A stretch of 64,000 nucleotides of DNA. It comes from Imbricaverruca yamaguchii (lineage: Eukaryota; Arthropoda; Thecostraca; Neoverrucidae). The translations under genes and the position numbers were made by a program. Shown here piece by piece: positions 1 through 9,319 of this stretch (within the stretch, counting starts at the first letter, position 1; each line of letters starts with the position of its first letter). The notes under the pieces were generated by a model. The model did no database searches. It saw only the letters and a list, made by a program, of their open reading frames with translations, and was not told the DNA's origin. Location of the stretch: contig JAOTOL010001509.1 of the NCBI GenBank assembly GCA_034440575.1, positions 763,501 through 827,500 on the forward strand, in the 5' to 3' direction.

Positions 1-2159
1 AAAGGTAACTGGGATTCATGTCCGGCTAATCTGATCACAGTGAGTTATATTCAATATTTCCGTTACCAGGCTTATTAGCTGGTTGTTTATTTTGGTTTAG
101 GGGCGAATCGACCGTGTTGGTCATATCGTTTTATATTTCTTCCCATATTGTTTTGTGTTCACTACCGAATCCCATGGTGTGTACGTCGGATTACGAAATA
201 TAAACGATACTGGTGACACCTGAAGTGCTTGCTGGTCGAATTTATTGGTTCCACAGGTCATCGGTGTGGATTAAGCGGAAACAATCCGGATGCGACCACA
301 GCCCCGTATGCACTTTTGGTATCGAAGTGTCAAGTGACATGCTTTTTATTAGCATGGATGTATCAAGGGAACATTTGTGGTACGTAAATACTAAGTCCTT
401 GTCCGTAACGCATTGCAAATAAATGTTTTAGCAGGCGCGTGGTAAGTCAGGCTAGTCCCCTTGGAACCATGGGTGTAGATGCTGCGAGGGCTTTGGCGTT
501 ACAAGGGGAATTGAACCAAACTCTTTGCACCCTGTCTTTCAAATCTAGCTCGAAGGCCACAATTGATCGGTAATGATGTTATCATTTTGTGTAACTGGAA
601 TTAAATCTTCTTTCTGTGGCGCCCTGAAAATTGCAGGTAACTGACATGTGATATCACCGAGCAATGACCCTATTTTCGAAAGCCTGCACCTCAGAATCTG
701 TCACGTTTTGCAGCACCAGGGACTTTGCTGGCATTCTGCATATTGAAATATTAGCTGGCTATTTTAGGAGATGACAGAGTTATGGATAGTACAACATTGG
801 GACTAGAAATTATATGGCTCGCAGTTTATACAAATATGACATGACCTCACCCAATGTCCTTAACCGTGAGATGAGTCCCTTTCAGCTTATAATGAACATT
901 GCTTCAAAGGCCCCGGAATGCACTTGATGGGGAACGTACGTTTGAAGGAACTGATAACGCACCTAAAATTGACTCCAAGTGTCACATATGTGCGAAGTGA
1001 ATGCCACATTGGTAGTGGCTAAGCTTCAAAACGTGAGCCCTTCATGAACTTGGCACCCACAACTTTTCCCTTGGAAGGAAAATGGGCTGATATGATCTGC
1101 CACCGAGAAGTAGCGGCCTGTCCCGTGAACGCAGTGTTAAAATTATTATTCTCATTAGCTGTGAGATGTCGAAACGAGTATCAAAATGTCAAAGGATGTC
1201 AAAATAGCCATGGAAGTAATGTTATTCAAAACCTTGTTAAGTTCGGCAAACCCAGTATTGCGTACACATGACTGCCCAGGTTTGGAGTTTTGAAAGGAAC
1301 CTATTTGGGGACACAAATATCAACAATGACGATACAAACAGCCATGCTATAAACTGGCTCTATATATCATGGTACATCATAGGTAATCCATTTATCTGGA
1401 ATTGCGCTAGAGGATGTTCGATATCATGATCCGTTATTCTGAGTAAAAATATGATACTTGTAAACGGGATACAGATAGAAAAGAGGCATGAAGACTTTAC
1501 AAACACGCAAACACGCACCAAGGATCACGATGTCGAACCTTCTTTGGGAACGATGTCATTTCAGTGTTCATTAAGTGGTATATTCCACCATATTTCGCAA
1601 ATAATTTACCAGTGTGTACGTGCATCGTGCCTGGCTGATACATTTCTGAGTCTTCTCTGTCATGCACACACACACACATATATATATATATGTCTCTGTG
1701 TGTGTGTGTGTGTGTGCATATCCATAGCTGAAAGTTTGAAGCGTCAACGGCTAATGAGATACCGCTGAAAATCTTGAACATTGTTCCGTTTAACCTGACT
1801 AGCTAAATGTCTTGCGTTCATAGCACATCACGTGTGTGACCTATCAGTGTTTTAAAACGTTATCAAACCTTACACTGAACGGGCTTCTCAATGCCGTTTG
1901 CAAATTGCCCTAGTACGCTTAATCTCAAAGATCGAGGAGTGGTCTCTATCTCATTCGTCAACTGCACTACTCAGAACGCTCGTAATGGTAGCGCGAATAT
2001 CAGCCCCTGTAATACCTAACTTAATGTTGGTGGATAAACGCCTCCGCTCTTAGCTTGCATCTATATATGGATAGTCCCACAAAATTGCCTTTTCAAAACG
2101 AAAATACCGCAATTTATCAATCCAGTCAGGTTTGGATTTAGGGATTCTAGGACGCAAGG
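1..2159. other. Non-genic stretch, no gene seen
   Basis: I find no ORF with recognisable protein sequence on either strand and no convincing exon. The stretch contains the microsatellite annotated separately and, near 90-125, a short sequence resembling the 3' tail of the LINE family described at 2160. It lies beyond the 3' end of the minus-strand CCDC51 gene. Confidence 0.5.
1665..1717. repeat. Compound CA/TA/TG microsatellite
   Basis: A run of CA dinucleotides passes into TA dinucleotides and then, after a short break, into TG dinucleotides. The CA and TG arms are complementary, so the locus is a self-complementary hairpin. The two ORFs that cross it are artefacts of the dinucleotide run. 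Confidence 0.9.
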
Positions 2160-2230
2160 ACAAATGTTAGTTAGTTAGCTATTTGGGCTTAGGGCACTTC
2201 GACTGCTTCGGTCATACAGCGCCAACAATG
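2160..2230 (-). mobile_element. LINE 3'-tail remnant
   Basis: Read on the minus strand, this ends in a short CTAA-type tandem run preceded by a GCCCTAAGC-like motif. It resembles the 3' end of the plus-strand LINE fragment finishing near 42160, which has GCCCTGAAGC followed by AACT repeats. No coding sequence remains. Assignment rests on the tail alone. Confidence 0.35.
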
Positions 2231-2235
2231 TACAA

Positions 2236-2735
2236 ATGACAAATGCACGCATGGCAGATGTACGTAAGCAAATGTACGTAAGCGCAGAAGTACGTATGGG
2301 AATTGTACGTAAGCGCAAATGTACGTATGCGCAAAAGTACGTAACCGCAAATGTGCGTACGTGCAAAAGTACGTATGCGCAAATGTACGTAAGCGCAAAT
2401 GTACGTAAGCGCAACAGTACCTAAACGTAAAAGAATGCAAGAGCAAATGTACGTATGACCTAATGTACGTACATTTAGGCGTACGTGCCTTTGCGTTTTG
2501 GCACATTTGGTTAGGTTCATATGCCATACGTACAGTTGGTTAGGTTCATATATCATACATACATTTGCGCATACGTACATTTTTATACGTACATTTGAGC
2601 ATACGTACATTTTCTATACCTACATTTGCGCTTGCGTACATTAGCCATACTGCGCTTACGTACAATTGCCATACGTACATCTGCGCTTACGAACATTTGC
2701 TTACGTACATTTGCGTACGTACATTTGTCCGGTTA
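2236..2735. repeat. Fold-back array of 16-bp GTACGTA repeats
   Basis: The left half is a degenerate tandem array of the 16-bp unit GTACGTAAGCGCAAAT. The right half is an array of its reverse complement. The two halves meet at a perfect palindrome (AATGTACGTACATT, 2462-2475). Each unit is itself partly palindromic through GTAC. The whole locus could fold into a long hairpin or cruciform. Several apparent ORFs here are repeat artefacts. Confidence 0.85.
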
Positions 2736-2739
2736 CCAA

Positions 2740-3575
2740 TTTAGGAACCTAATTTAATCCGAATCTCCCATGCCCCCACAACTTCTTCAACACGTCTACA
2801 CCAATGTCCCTATCCAAGTCGGCGCCTGACCCCTAAAAACCCTGCACATAGCGATGTTTATTTATGTCGAACAACTCAATTGCATACGGGTGGCCGACAT
2901 GAAACCAACTTATTCATCCTGATGCGCGGAGGTATTCAAATGTGCTGCGGATAGCCCATTAAATACGTTTGTAAGAAACCGCAAACCGTTTTTCGGCAAC
3001 TGTGGTTGGACCACTGAACATGAGCAACAGAGCATTTTCACCTCGATCCTATTGCTCAAAGAATGCTCACCAAAAAAAGTATTCGTATGTAAAAGCCTTG
3101 GAGGAAAATGGCGGATTAATCCGTCCATCTCCGTAAATATTTGCACCCACGGTGAGCATTTGACTCAAATTAATAATGTATTCCAAATAATGCATCGTTA
3201 ACATTTATATAAACGACCATCAGCATTCTAATTATCCCGACCACGAGGAACGGTGACGACACGCACTTCACTCACAAACATTTTAAAACAATGTAGCAAT
3301 AACCGGACCACGGCGTTCTTTAAACAATACCAGCTTTCTTTGGAACGCCACCCATGCACACTGCCCAATAACTTAAATCACAGACATCAACATGAGAGCA
3401 TCAATAGCCGCGCGAGGCTAGCCAAGGCCATTCCGAAATGCGCGTAGTCTTGCACCACAGGTAGCCGCCTAAGTGCGGCGCCGGCGTGATGACACTGGGC
3501 TGATGTCCGTGTTGGCCACCCCTGCTACGTCTCCGCACGCACTTGACGGACTGGTGAAGAGTGTGGGGGTCACTG
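2740..3575. other. 3' flank of CCDC51, no other gene seen
   Basis: This follows the CCDC51 stop codon on the minus strand. A minus-strand AATAAA occurs at 2857-2862 and could be a distant polyadenylation signal, but nothing else supports it. No other coding exon was recognised. Confidence 0.4.
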
Positions 3576-3920
3576 TCAGCCGAACGCTCGGGAGAGGGCG
3601 GCCGCCAGCAGGGCCCCGCACAGCACACCCATTGTGGCCAGCCCGGCCGAGGCGTACATGAGTCTCCGCTCGACGCGCCGCTCGTGGTCCAGCATCATGA
3701 GCTGCAGCTGCTCGGGGTCGGCGGCTGTGGCGGCGGCCACGGCCACCGGCTGCCACAGTCCGGCCGCCAGGTCGTGTCGCAGCCGGGCCTGCTGCTCCTC
3801 CAGCCGGGACAGCTGGGAGGCCACCTCGGCAGCGAACTGCTCGCCCACCTGCACGTGCATCCGGTGCGCGTCCGATGCCGGCTGGCCGACCGTGGCGAGC
3901 GGCAGCGCGCCGAATAGTTC
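3576..3920 (-). CDS. CCDC51: CCDC51/MITOK exon 4 (last): C-terminal coiled coil and second membrane segment
   Basis: Final coding exon of the mitochondrial potassium channel gene, 114 codons plus stop. A minus-strand acceptor (TGTGTGGCAG) precedes codon phase 0, matching the phase-0 donor of the previous exon at 5707. It encodes a region rich in Gln, Glu and Arg with heptad-like spacing (SRLEEQQARLRHDL), then a short charged stretch (LDHERRVERR), then a hydrophobic helix (ATMGVLCGALLAAAL) close to the C-terminus. This is the family layout: two membrane helices separated by coiled coil, in the inner mitochondrial membrane. GC content is much higher than in the upstream exons. The plus-strand ORFs here are shadows. 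Confidence 0.85.
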   Translation of the reverse strand, partial: ELFGALPLATVGQPASDAHRMHVQVGEQFAAEVASQLSRLEEQQARLRHDLAAGLWQPVAVAAATAADPEQLQLMMLDHERRVERRLMYASAGLATMGVLCGALLAAALSRAFG

Positions 3921-4379
3921 CTGCCACACAGTAACCGCCAAACAGTCACCAAGCTGTCATCACCTCCTCGTACGAGACGCCAAGTGTTTCCACACAAGCC
4001 GTGTAAATTTCACATACACGCTGCCCAACTGCCAAATACAAATCGGCCGTGTTGAAGAAAGAAACCGGCAGGGCGGCCTTCGAGGAACCGACAGCGCAAA
4101 AACAGTCCGGAACACACGTCGAGACCACAAAACGCATGCCGGATAGTGTAAACAAGCGTGTGAATATTCCTTTTTCACTCATCCACTATCAGCACACAGA
4201 CACGATGTCACACATTACCAGCTGCGACAGTGCTGGCCCCTCGTGAGTGGGTACACTTATCTTTCCCGGTCCGCTCCCCAACAAACAAGAGCAGATCCCG
4301 ACCACTATGCGCCGGTCTCGGAAATAGATTATATATATTTAGATATGCTTAGCACCAGTGGCGTAGCCAAGGGGAAGCG

Positions 4380-5060
4380 AAGGAGGTAGCCTCCCCCTGG
4401 AGGGTCGAGGGGCCCCGCAGGTGACCGCCTTGAGGGGCCTTGCGGGCCTGCCAAGGCGTCGGCGCAGGGGCCAGCAAGGGCCCCTGGGCCAATGTCAAGG
4501 GCCCCTGGACCGACGAAAGGGATCCCGGGCCGATGCAGAGGGCCCCGAGTCATGCGGAGTGCCATCAGAAAGATGTTTGGATCATTGGCTGGACTAATGT
4601 GAAGGGCTTCTAGATCTACGAACACGCTCCGGATCGTTGGAAGGGCTCCCGAGATCCCGAGCCAATAGGAAGGGCCTCTGGGCAAATGGCTATGCCCAAG
4701 CCGAAGAAAGGGTTCCTGACCTGATTGTCAGGCCTAAGCGTTCTAAAATAGGCTTCCGGCTTGTCGGGAAAGGCCCTGGATCGCCAAAGAAGGTTCCCTG
4801 AGACGCCGGAGTGGAAACTCTGGTCGTCAGAAGGGTCGACAGATGAAGACCAGGTCGTACAAGGGACCCTCGCATGGAGGGTATCCATACTGTTAAAAGA
4901 GGAACTCAGGCTTGACAGGGATCATGAGTCGCTAAGGAGGGCCCCTGTGGCGACAGAGAAGACCCCTGGCCGCGGTAGAACCCCGGACCGTCGAGGAGGG
5001 CCCAGAGTCGACATGAGTCTCCTGGGTCGATGGGGGCTGAGACCACACAGCGGGCCCAGT
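4380..5060. repeat. Degenerate GC-rich minisatellite in CCDC51 intron 3
   Basis: Repeated AAGGGCCCCTGGGCCGATG-like units of roughly 28-30 bp recur with heavy divergence across the intron. No acceptor or donor pair with conserved coding content was found inside it. ORFs of about 60-118 aa on both strands come from the low stop density of the repeat. Confidence 0.65.
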
Positions 5061-5104
5061 GCGTGATAGGATCATGATTTGAAATCCGTGACTGGTGTCG
5101 CAGC

Positions 5105-5275
5105 GCCCAACATGACGACTGGTTGAACTTTTTTGGAGGTGACCTCGCTTGACCTAGATTAACTCGTTGACTCTAGACGACCTGACTTCAAAAGTTTTGG
5201 CATAACATGCCAAATTGATGTGGGAAAAGGTATGCCAAATTTTGGCGCGCTACCGCGCGTCGTTTGTTCGCTATC
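5105..5275 (+). repeat. Interspersed repeat, copy 1 (inverted partner at 42950-43120)
   Basis: About 170 bp beginning near a TTGAACTTTTTTGGAGGTGA segment and ending in a TTTGGCGCGCTACC segment. The reverse complement of 42950-43120 matches along its whole length with scattered differences. It carries two GCATGCC/GGTATGCC-like motifs. No coding capacity was seen, so it is probably a short non-autonomous element. Confidence 0.75.
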
Positions 5276-5707
5276 CGGAAAAAAACTGAGAGGGGGTCGG
5301 TTGAAGACCCCCGGTACGCGATTATACATATTATCATTATCATATCAGGTTTAAAAGACTACATCAAAAGCTGTCACACCACTAGTTCCATTACATATTT
5401 AGGGCCTAGGTTTATAACACAGTGTTAGTTGATAGATCTGGCATAGGATGAAAACTAATATAATCTACGAGGTAAAGAAGGTTCATCAAATAATTAACCA
5501 GATTAAATAACGTTTGGCGGCATCTAAGGGCTGAATACCCTTCACCATTATCTCATGAAGATATCTTGCAAAAACTGCACGAAAAATGAAGTTCCAGAAG
5601 TATAAAATTTTGGTAAACTATATCTACCCCGGTTCCACTTGAAAACCGGCCATGATAACCTAGCTGTCGTGAAGCCGACACAAGCGCTGTACACCGACAT
5701 TCCGCAC

Positions 5708-6058
5708 CTCTATAGACAGGATTGCCTTCTTCACGTCAAGCTGCTGGCTCTCCACCGACGTCGTCAGGCTGATGACGTCTTGCTGCAGCTTCTGAGGCAC
5801 CTCGGCCGACGACGAGGCGATGTCACGAAGTTCGCGCATCCGCAGCCAGTTGTTGATGGACGTTCCAACGATGCCGATAAATGCGCCCACCGCAGAGCCA
5901 ATGATGGACCAGTATTTCGTTTTCTCAGCCTGCGCTCTCTCCTTCTCGTGAGACGTACGAACCGCGTTCGAGAGGGCGTTGAACAGGTCCTGTTCTGTCT
6001 TCTCCAGCACCTTATATTGGCTGTTCAGCTTGCTTTCTTCACGAAGTATTCGATGTTC
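5708..6058 (-). CDS. CCDC51: CCDC51/MITOK exon 3: first membrane segment
   Basis: 117 codons, phase 0 at both ends. The acceptor is TTGGGTTTTCAG and the donor is GAG|GTGCGG, a slightly weak donor. It holds the most diagnostic part of the family: a Glu/Lys-rich coiled coil, the signature around SHEKERAQAEKTKYWSIIGS, and a membrane helix continuing GAFIGIVGTSI followed by NNWLRMRELRD. The rest is coiled coil (VPQKLQQDVISLTTSVESQQ). In this family the protein forms the pore of the mitochondrial ATP-sensitive K+ channel with the regulatory subunit ABCB8 (MITOSUR). The assignment rests on remembered family sequence, not on a search. Confidence 0.9.
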
Positions 6059-6491
6059 CTGAAAACCCAAGGACACGAGTGATCCTTTCAGTCGAGACTG
6101 GAATCATCCTCGAATCGATGTGGGGTAGAGCATATGGCCGAGACATAATCTGTGAAACTAAAAAAGAATATCAAATTAGCAACCCAAGACCACACGCATT
6201 AACATACCACATCAGTTGGCTAATCCATTCGCGTTTTCCTGTGTACCAACCCCGGACACTGTGATACCAAACGTTTAACTGCATCATTTTCCAGACAATG
6301 CGTGCATTATTGTACCGGATCCATCGACAGGTCTCATCCAGTTACATTACCTGCGTAACCATTCTCCAGATTTACAGTCGAACTAAAACATAATGTACCC
6401 AAATCTAAATGATTACTTCTGTACCAATATGCTCATATCGGCACCTGATTAGCCATGCAATTGCAAAGACGCTTTGGCACATATGGCTTAC

Positions 6492-6638
6492 CTCTGTGAC
6501 AAGTGTCAAGTATCGGTCCTCTCCTCTAGTAGTCTTTGCGATTTCAGCATGGAGGTCCTTCAGCTTTTCTTGCACATGATTGATGTGAATCTGCTGCTCC
6601 CTCCTTTGCGCTTGAGCTCGGAGAAATGCCTCTTCCGA
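6492..6638 (-). CDS. CCDC51: CCDC51/MITOK exon 2: coiled-coil exon
   Basis: 49 codons, phase 0 at both ends, with a good acceptor (TCTGGTCTCTTAG) and donor (GAG|GTAAGC). It encodes a charged coiled-coil segment beginning SEEAFLRAQAQRREQQ and ending GEDRYLTLVTE, joining in frame to EHRILREE of the next exon. The RGEDRYLTLVTEEH stretch matches the family pattern of this region. The plus-strand 60-aa ORF here is a shadow. Confidence 0.88.
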
Positions 6639-6669
6639 CTAAGAGACCAGAAATAGGATGAATTATGTG

Positions 6670-6696
6670 CATATGGTTCTTATGCAGAACCATATG
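6670..6696. repeat. Perfect hairpin, 11-bp stem
   Basis: CATATGGTTCT and its exact reverse complement are separated by five bases. It sits in the CCDC51 intron just upstream (in gene orientation) of exon 2. Confidence 0.85.
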
Positions 6697-6986
6697 AAAC
6701 ATGCAACGAAACACGAAACTATATGAAACAACAACGAAACATGTATAGGGTTTCGTTGCTTGCTGCCTGAGCTTTCCCCAATAGTGCTACTTCTCAGTTA
6801 TTTCAGCGCCAACCACACTGCTTGGGGATGCATAGACATCAACACGCGGTCGAATTCTCCAAACTTTAATTCTACAGGGATCACCATGCCTGTTAAATAC
6901 AGGTGCACACAACCATTTTAATATGCCATCAGGCCGGACGTCAGCATTACATTTGAGCTTGGCCAGTCCTCAGCTGACCCAGGAAG

Positions 6987-7123
6987 TTGAATGGTCAGTT
7001 GACGACTGCCAGGAAAGCGACCACTTTCCAGCATGGCCAACATTTCGAAGAGGCGCAGTTTTATGCACGCCGCCGCCGCGCTGAAATCTTAAGAAAGCGG
7101 ACTGGACTCGATCTGAATCAAAT
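6987..7123 (+). other. Unrecognised plus-strand coding-like segment
   Basis: An open stretch without an ATG start encodes HFEEAQFYARRRRAEILRKR and a few more residues, then meets a donor-like GTACGT. Its composition looks protein-like, but I do not recognise it and cannot connect it to a gene. It may belong to the degraded LINE that follows, or be chance. Confidence 0.2.
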
Positions 7124-8400
7124 GTACGTGCTGTTTTTACTCGCAACACTGAAAATCATTGTTACCAAATTCATTATTTTACAGCACGACTCCTCCAGTG
7201 CGCCTATGTATGCATCCCACGCACTTCTGGTACCACGCGCCGCACTCCAGTCCTCTGGTGGATCGACGAGTTTAGGACGGCTATCCTCGCGCGTAAGAGG
7301 GCCCTCGAGCTGTTCATGAACCACAGTACTACCGCGAACATGCTAGCATTTAAACACACCAGAGCTGTCGTACGGCGAACGGGCCAGCGAAGAGAACGTC
7401 TTGGAGAGAATATATAGGTAGAATGAACCGCTTTACCCCCACTTTACAGGTGTGGGCTCGAATAAAACGCATATCTGGTCAGCTTTCCTCTAGTACACTA
7501 CATGCGTTGCAAATCCAAGGTTGAAACATCGCTCATCTACTTGCCATGGCCAACGATATCGCCAATGCACGAGCGGAATGGAGCCAAGATATCAGAGCCA
7601 ACCGTATATTTCTACACCATAAGCTTAGATGTGAGGCAACTCCTATCTGCTTTTCCACCACAATACTACATCGATATAAACAGCCATTTACTTGGGCGGA
7701 AGTGAAACACGCAATTAATACGCCCAGGTGTGTCTCTGAGGGACTGGACATCATACACAATGATATGATGAAGCATCCTCCTCGAAGTGCTTTTAAGCAC
7801 TCCTGGCGTCCTTTGATGACGTGGGGAAAGGAAGCTTCCCGTGCACTTGGTGCGAGGCCAGTGATCTTGATTGTGGATCCCGTGAAACGTGGTCTGACCT
7901 ACTACAGACCCATCTCTTCGACATCGCCGTTGTACAAATTGATGGAAAAGATGGTAAACACGCGTATTACATGGTTGTTAGAGCAGCAGGACTTCTTCTC
8001 AAATGCCCAGTGCGGTTCCCCCCCAAAAAAACACATCCACAATGGACCATGTTTTAGCTTTGGACATCGCTATTCGTGCTGGTTCTAAGGATCACAAGAA
8101 CGTATGTGCCGTGATTTTCGACATCCAGGCTGCCTACGATACCACCTGGCGACACAGCATTCTGATGAAGTTTTAGTCTTCATCAAAAACATCCTAGCTA
8201 ATCGATGCTTCCGTGTCCAACTTGGTAACCAGTGTCCGACGGAGTTCCACAGGGAAGTGTATTCAGTATGTCCCTGTTCGGAGTACTAATCAAGGATATT
8301 GGACATAGACTACCAGAAAATATTGGTTGCTCGCTCTTCGTGGACGACCTTGCAATCTGGCCCTCCGCTTCTCGTACAATATCCTTCAACCGGCAGTTAC

Positions 8401-8438
8401 CGCTGGCAATACATCACTTAGGTGATGTATTGCCAGCG
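8401..8438. repeat. Perfect hairpin, 17-bp stem, 4-nt loop
   Basis: CGCTGGCAATACATCAC is followed after TTAG by its exact reverse complement. It interrupts the RT frame shortly after motif C of the dead LINE, so it arose in or after the element. Confidence 0.95.
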
Positions 8439-8784
8439 TGATGTATTAGATTATCGAATGCGCGTTCGTCATCGGATCCGTCACGCGATCCTCCTCACTT
8501 CCGTGAAACGCATCCGTGTATACATCGGAGCTGGTTGCGATCCTCAAGGCGCTTTGCTTCATTGAAGTCAGTGAATACTACTCCTGTGTTGTCTTGTCCG
8601 ACTCTCTGAGAAGCCTATCAACACTGGAAAGTTTTAACCCCCAGGAACCTCTTCTGTAGGACATCCTATATCTGTTCACCATTCTGAAACGAGGATGGAG
8701 GTTCGTTTCACTTTGCTGGACCTCAAGCCATGTTGCCATCATGGGTAATGAACTCGTCGACGCGGCGGCGAAACGAGCGGTACA

Positions 8785-8808
8785 GAAACCGTGCACTTGC
8801 ACGGTTTC
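8785..8808. repeat. Perfect hairpin, 11-bp stem, 2-nt loop
   Basis: GAAACCGTGCA and its exact reverse complement are separated by two bases, within the RNase-H-like part of the same LINE relic. Confidence 0.9.
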
Positions 8809-9319
8809 AAACCTCTTTATAAGCTCAAAGCTCCATCTCCCTTCCCAGGATTTTTACTTCAATAATCTCAGAATACATGTATGAGAAATGGCAAAGCAGC
8901 TAGGATGCTCCGGGCACAAACAAACTCTAAGTAATCAAGCCACAAATAGGGCACTGGTCCTTGCCTTCCAGGAAAGTATGAGTGGGGGAGGCGACGTTGG
9001 CACGACTCCGAATCGGACACATACGCCACACATAGGAGACAGGAGAGCGCCCAGTACCTTGGAACCAACAGGACATTCCCAGTTTTCTTCGAGATAACTC
9101 GGACTGCTTAAGAAGGGTGTGCATCTGCCCCTAAGTATGTATGTATATAAGTGTATAAGAAGGGTGTGTGTGTACCTGTAGCTGCTTTAGGATAATAAAT
9201 TCAGATTAGTGAAGACCATAAAGACATAAAGACATAAAAAATTAGTGCAACTCTGAGCCACAAGGGCCCTTCTTGGTTGCACTCTGTACACTGAACCAGT
9301 TGCCCACCAAATCTGCCAA

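Larger units (their letters stand above)
7190..9160 (+). mobile_element. Decayed LINE with RT and RNase H (I/Jockey-like), 5' truncated
   Basis: Pieces of one polyprotein can be followed in order across frameshifts. They are the pre-RT linker (WWIDEFRTAILARKRALE, near 7255), RT finger/palm start (YYRPISSTSPLYKLMEKMV, near 7900), motif A (FDIQAAYDTTW, near 8117), motif B (DGVPQGSVFS, near 8235) and motif C (FVDDLAIW, near 8338). An RNase-H-like end follows (SHVAIMGNELVDAAAKRA, near 8730), and then a C-terminal RIGHTYATH motif (near 9015). The 3' end is a short TATG-type tandem run. At least three frameshifts make it non-functional. It lies antisense in the large CCDC51 intron. Confidence 0.85.

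Noticed and set aside
4329..5066. Pro/Gly-rich ORFs in CCDC51 intron 3
   Set aside because: They derive from the degenerate GC-rich repeat, and flanking CCDC51 exons already join in phase without them.
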